A DNA stretch of 64,000 nucleotides from Microbispora rosea subsp. aerata (GTDB lineage Bacteria > Actinomycetota > Actinomycetes > Streptosporangiales > Streptosporangiaceae): NCBI RefSeq assembly GCF_014647835.1, contig NZ_BMPY01000017.1:1-64000 (forward strand). The letters run 5' to 3'. This document shows positions 61,168 through 64,000 of this stretch, in pieces. How positions within the stretch are numbered: position 1 is the stretch's first letter; each line of letters starts with the position of its first letter. The position numbers were made by a program, and so were the translations under genes. Under the pieces are notes generated by a model. That model was not told where the DNA came from, ran no database searches, and saw only the letters and a program-made list of their open reading frames with translations.

Positions 61168-61647
61168 TCAGAAGTCTTTCCGCATCACGACGCGAGGCGC
61201 CACCTCTATCCCGAGGGCGCGCTCGCGCTCGACCAGCTCGGCGAGCTTCGGCCCCCACTCGTGCGGCTCCACGACCCGGAAGCCCCGCCGGGCGTACCAG
61301 GGGGCGTTCCACGGCACGTCCCTAAACGTCGTCAGCGTCACCGCGGCGGCGCCGGCCCGCCTGGCCTCCGCGCAGACCGCGTCGAGGAGCCGGCCGCCGA
61401 TCCCCTGCCTGCCGTGACGGGGATGTACGGCGATCTGTTCGAGGTGAGTCAGACCGTCCACCACCCCGAGCAGGGCGAACCCCACCGGCGGCCGGCCCGC
61501 CACGAGGACACGCCCGGGATCGTCGCACTCGTCGATCACCGTGGTGCCCGGCGGGAAGACGATCCCGAGCGGCGCGAACATCCCGTCCGCAGCCGTCTCG
61601 ATCTCCGCCAGGGCCGCGAGATCCGCCGGCTCAGCCTGTCTGATCAC
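61168..61647 (-). CDS. GNAT-family N-acetyltransferase
   Basis: A 159-residue GNAT enzyme. [20 protein letters not shown] opens the fold; the acetyl-CoA site is [20 protein letters not shown] (residues ~84-103), and the last strand is [21 protein letters not shown] 61647 is chosen because the fold starts there; the frame continues upstream without homology. The substrate is unknown. It lies 148 bp from the divergently oriented tRNA-Tyr gene. Confidence 0.85.
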   Translation of the reverse strand: MIRQAEPADLAALAEIETAADGMFAPLGIVFPPGTTVIDECDDPGRVLVAGRPPVGFALLGVVDGLTHLEQIAVHPRHGRQGIGGRLLDAVCAEARRAGAAAVTLTTFRDVPWNAPWYARRGFRVVEPHEWGPKLAELVERERALGIEVAPRVVMRKDF

Positions 61648-61794
61648 CGTCCCACTATGGCCGGTGAGCTGCGGGGTTCGCCTCCCAGTTTTCCAGCCGA
61701 CGATCTTGGAAGAGGGCCGCGCCCGAACCCATGTCACGTGCACCCCGGAAGTCCGCTATTCTTCTACCTGTCGCCGCGACGAGCGGAAAGACAA

Positions 61795-61879
61795 GGCAGG
61801 TTGCCCGAGTGGCCAAAGGGAGCGGTCTGTAAAACCGTCGCGTCATGCTACCCAGGTTCGAACCCTGGACCTGCCACCA
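61795..61879 (+). tRNA. tRNA-Tyr (anticodon GTA)
   Basis: An 85-base class II tRNA with all stems visible: acceptor GGCAGGT/ACCTGCC, D-arm with CCCGAGTGGCC, anticodon arm with CTGTAAA (GTA anticodon), a long variable arm (CGCGTCATGCTAC region) and T-arm CCAGGTTCGAACCCTGG. CCA is encoded. Its 3' end is the likely insertion site of the decayed element that follows. Confidence 0.95.
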
Positions 61880-61881
61880 GC
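61856..61881. repeat. Attachment-site candidate, tRNA-side copy
   Basis: The T-arm and 3' end of tRNA-Tyr (GTTCGAACCCTGGACCTGCC and six more bases). A second copy with 23 of 26 positions identical by eye lies at 63802-63827, in the same orientation. Integrases often use such tRNA 3' ends, so the pair is taken as att sites of an old element. Confidence 0.6.
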
Positions 61882-61971
61882 GAAGAAGCAGCTCAGAGGC
61901 CCTACGGGGCCTCTTCTGCTGTCCGGGCCCATGCAGCCGTAGGCCGCTCTGAGCGGCCGTCTGTCGATGAT

Positions 61972-61997
61972 CGTGCAATATACGTGCAATGATCTTG
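61972..61997. repeat. 26-bp direct repeat, left copy
   Basis: CGTGCAATATACGTGCAATG and six more bases; the matching copy at 63684-63709 differs at one position. Each copy holds two CGTGCAAT octamers 11 bp apart, reminiscent of integrase arm sites or iterons. Confidence 0.7.
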
Positions 61998-62113
61998 GAT
62001 ACGTTTCCGCAGGTCGTGCTGCGTTTTTGACCTTCTGAGGGCTACGAGACGAGCGTACGAAACGGCGAAGGGCCCCGGCCGGCTTCCGGGGCCCTGCCTG
62101 TGGTGATCGTGAC

Positions 62114-62510
62114 TCACGCCGCCAGGGCGTCGTCAATCCTCCGGTTGGCGATCTCCTGTTGGCCGTCGAGGCACTTGGCGTAGACCCGCAGGAGGACGTC
62201 AACGCTGTGCCCGGCCCGCTCGGCCACGTCGGGGGCCGGGACTCCCGCGTTGAGCCAGAGGGAGACGGCCGCGTGCCGGAGGTCGTACGGCCGGCGAGCC
62301 AGGGGAGAGGCGACCTGGGCGGGGGTGAGGGCGAGTTTGCGGGCTTCTTGCCACACCTCCGTGTAGGCCGTCGAGGCGACGACCCCGCCGCGCTCACTTC
62401 GGAAGATCCGCCCGTCCGAGCCGACTCCGAACTCTTCGATGTGTTGCCGAATGATCTTCACCAGGACCGGAGGGATGGGCACCGGCCGTACGTCGTCCCG
62501 GCCCCGGCGG
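62114..62510 (-). pseudogene. Tyrosine-recombinase (integrase) C-terminal remnant
   Basis: The catalytic C-terminal part of a phage-type integrase: VRPVPIPPVLVKIIRQHIEE, IFRSERGG, then RRPYDLRHAAVSLWLNAGVP holding the RxxxH-type His/Arg catalytic set, GHSVDVLLRVYAKCLDGQQE with the His and nucleophile Tyr. Upstream of about 62510 the frame stays open for ~110 codons but no longer resembles an integrase, so the N-terminal two thirds are deleted or scrambled. Next to tRNA-Tyr, it marks a decayed integrative element. Confidence 0.8.
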
Positions 62511-63001
62511 CGCGGCGCGCCGCCGCTGCGCGGCCCATCGCCCGCCCGCCGCACGCCAGCCGTACCGCATCTCAAGACCTCGCCAACCTGAGCGTGCGCC
62601 GCCTGTCCGTGACGAATGATCTGCGGTAGCCGTCGCTGGCCAACTTCGATGCCTCCGGCGGGGGCGCTCCGGCTCCGGGATGCCGCCCGGTTGGAGAGCG
62701 CGAGCCGTAGATGGCTGACGTAGAGCCTGCGCATCCCTACTGCCATCGACCTGCCATCGACCCGGGCAAGCCCAGCAAACCAGCTCATACGGCTCAAGCC
62801 CGTCTGTGACTGTTGGCGTCCGATGGCCCCGAGGAACGGCGACCGGCTGACGTACACGCGAAGACGGGCTTGCGCCTCAGTCGCCGGCCTGCTGCTGCTC
62901 CGCAGCGGGTCGACGGCATACGGGATGCGCGGATGGGGGAGGAGCGTGCGAGGGCCGCACGGGCCCAGGCGGCTTGATCGTGCGCCGCAGCGACAGAAGA
63001 C
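62511..63001. other. Degenerate interior of the tRNA-Tyr element
   Basis: No credible gene in ~490 bp. The sequence includes a duplicated-looking run rich in CGCCGC/CGGCGG around 62500-62560 where the integrase homology stops, which suggests a rearrangement there. Confidence 0.5.
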
Positions 63002-63425
63002 CTACTCGGGAAGCAGGGTGAAAGCGGGCACGTGAGCGGGGCGGACCGCAGCGAAGTGGCGTACGTCGAGTGTGAACACCTCGGTGACCTTCAGGCGCTC
63101 GGCCACCGCGATGACCGAGGCGTCAACGGCACCAAGGGGAAAGTCCGCGTAGCGTTCGACCAGCGCGGCGACTCTGGAGAGGTCAGGCTTGGTCAGCTCG
63201 ACGAGTGTGAACACGTCCGATTCGAGAGCTCGGAGGAATGCGGCCTCCGGTGCGGCACCGCCGAACCTGGAGATCATGTAACACACCTCGGCCGCGACGA
63301 AGCTGGGGAATGAGGAGCTTTCGGCGCGCATCGTGGAGGCGCTTGAACTCACCGACACAACGCTCATGATTAGCATCGTCGGAGATCGCGGCGGCCACGA
63401 GCGGGCCGGTATCGACGACGATCAC
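63002..63425 (-). pseudogene. PIN-domain (VapC-like) toxin, frameshifted
   Basis: A PIN-type ribonuclease toxin split by one extra base. The start ([20 protein letters not shown]) has the first catalytic Asp. At the G-run 63306-63309 the frame changes, and the rest reads FVAAEVCYMISRFGG, then LGAVDASVIAVAERLKVTEV and FTLDVRHFAAVRP with the later Asp residues, in the next frame to a stop at 63002. All PIN acidic positions would be present if one base were removed. It overlaps the antitoxin-like gene by 4 bp. Confidence 0.8.
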
Positions 63426-63622
63426 TCGCCGCGTCCGAAGCCCTCGGCAAGGATCTCTTCGGTACGGGCGGCCACATCCGAGCGGCCAGCACGGACGGAG
63501 CCGAAAAAGGCGGGCGGCCAGGAGTCGCTCTCGGCGTGCTCGGAGGAGTGGACCAATCGCAGCGTGTGCGCGCGGATCTCCCGGAGCTGGTCTCCGGTGA
63601 GCTGGTCGACCAGCCGATGCAT
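63422..63622 (-). CDS. Probable antitoxin of the vapBC-like pair
   Basis: A 66-residue acidic protein with ATG 63622 preceded by GAGGA. It begins [20 protein letters not shown] and ends [16 protein letters not shown]. No ribbon-helix-helix is obvious to me; the call rests on size, the ATGA overlap with the PIN-type toxin gene downstream, and the order antitoxin then toxin. The upstream frame extension crosses the 26-bp repeat and lacks a start. Confidence 0.65.
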   Translation of the reverse strand: MHRLVDQLTGDQLREIRAHTLRLVHSSEHAESDSWPPAFFGSVRAGRSDVAARTEEILAEGFGRGE

Positions 63623-63683
63623 GTCCTCGTACTCTTCAGGGGCAGCAGCCGAGTCTACGTGCTGAAACTGATCGTTTCCGAGC

Positions 63684-63709
63684 CGTGCAATATGCGTGCA
63701 ATGATCTTG
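63684..63709. repeat. 26-bp direct repeat, right copy
   Basis: Second copy of the element's 26-bp repeat (CGTGCAATATGCGTGCAATG and six more bases), one mismatch from the copy at 61972. It lies just inside the right attachment-site candidate. Confidence 0.7.
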
Positions 63710-63801
63710 ACGATCAGGGCCGCGAGAGCGGGCTCCGGCGCAGGTCAAACGGCGTCGAGGGGCCTGAAATGGTCACGTTAGACCGTCGTCGTGCCGCTCA
63801 C

Positions 63802-63827
63802 GTTCGAGCCCTGGGCCTGCCGCCAGC
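63802..63827. repeat. Attachment-site candidate, distal copy of tRNA-Tyr 3' end
   Basis: A degenerate copy of the tRNA-Tyr 3' end (GTTCGAGCCCTGGGCCTGCC and six more bases), three A-to-G differences from 61856-61881, same orientation. No further tRNA sequence precedes it. The remaining bases to the window end show no gene. Confidence 0.55.
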
Positions 63828-64000
63828 AGAAAAGAGCCCTTGACAAGCAGAGATGCCGGTTGACGGCTTCTACGTTTCTTGATCCGTGAGTGCCTCTGAC
63901 TCCCCGCAACATGCGATCACTGCGCGGATACGCACCGTCCGGGCAGTAGGACTTGAGTGTCTACGCCTCGCGGGCGTGGCCGTGCGCGGGTAGCCGGAGC

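Noticed and set aside
62823-63035. Small forward frame in the tRNA-Tyr element
   Set aside because: It has no ribosome site, no domain and lies in scrambled sequence upstream of the integrase remnant.

Overview
The window is high-GC DNA with strongly GC-biased third codon positions, frequent GTG starts, dense ATGA-type gene overlaps and actinobacterial signature families: a conservon sensor kinase with DUF742, a Streptomyces-style second complex I cluster next to korAB and htpX, and WXG100-like proteins. I infer a filamentous actinomycete, perhaps Streptosporangiales; the order is a guess. I ran no searches, so family names rest on motifs I recognise.

Layout. (1) 1-9400: accessory genes. These are a partial membrane protein cut by the left edge, two degenerate repeat patches, a GNAT enzyme, a divergent SnoaL/TetR pair around a palindrome, two small orphan proteins, a reduced conservon (CvnA-like kinase plus DUF742 only), an EamA exporter with a GntR regulator, and a small orphan protein. 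(2) 9400-41690: a 32-kb exopolysaccharide locus. It has a polyprenyl-phosphate glycosylphosphotransferase, dTDP-L-rhamnose genes (rmlA, B and D together, rmlC 25 kb away), glycosyltransferases, two DegT aminotransferases, WbpD-like and PglD-like acyltransferases, a Gfo/Idh dehydrogenase, Wzx flippase, Wzy polymerase and two Wzz-like proteins. Three large surface proteins go with it: a 1348-residue dimethylformamidase-like protein with three DUF4082 domains, a DUF4082-linker-beta-helix protein and a beta-helix lipoprotein. Together they suggest a Wzx/Wzy-made polymer of rhamnose and N-acylated amino or uronic sugars plus dedicated surface enzymes or adhesins. (3) 41700-52910: korAB, then the remains of a second complex I operon (nuoA frame-scrambled, nuoB and nuoC intact, nuoH mostly deleted, nuoI intact, nuoJ broken, nuoK to nuoN not seen), then htpX. 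A reverse-strand cassette of a WXG100-like protein, a 660-residue protein, a lipoprotein and a helix-hairpin-helix membrane protein sits between nuoH and nuoI. (4) 53000-61650: PPOX-family protein, beta-propeller protein, polar amino-acid ABC transporter, an EmrB-type exporter with broken yceI and marR, YajQ and a GNAT enzyme. (5) 61795-64000: tRNA-Tyr(GTA) followed by a decayed integrated element (integrase remnant, frameshifted vapBC-like pair, a degenerate second copy of the tRNA 3' end, and 26-bp direct repeats).

The points most worth following are the surface-protein set of the polysaccharide locus, the decaying complex I operon with its compensated double frameshift in nuoA, and the WXG100-type cassette inside it, whose lipoprotein is a paralogue of the C-terminal domain of its large neighbour.
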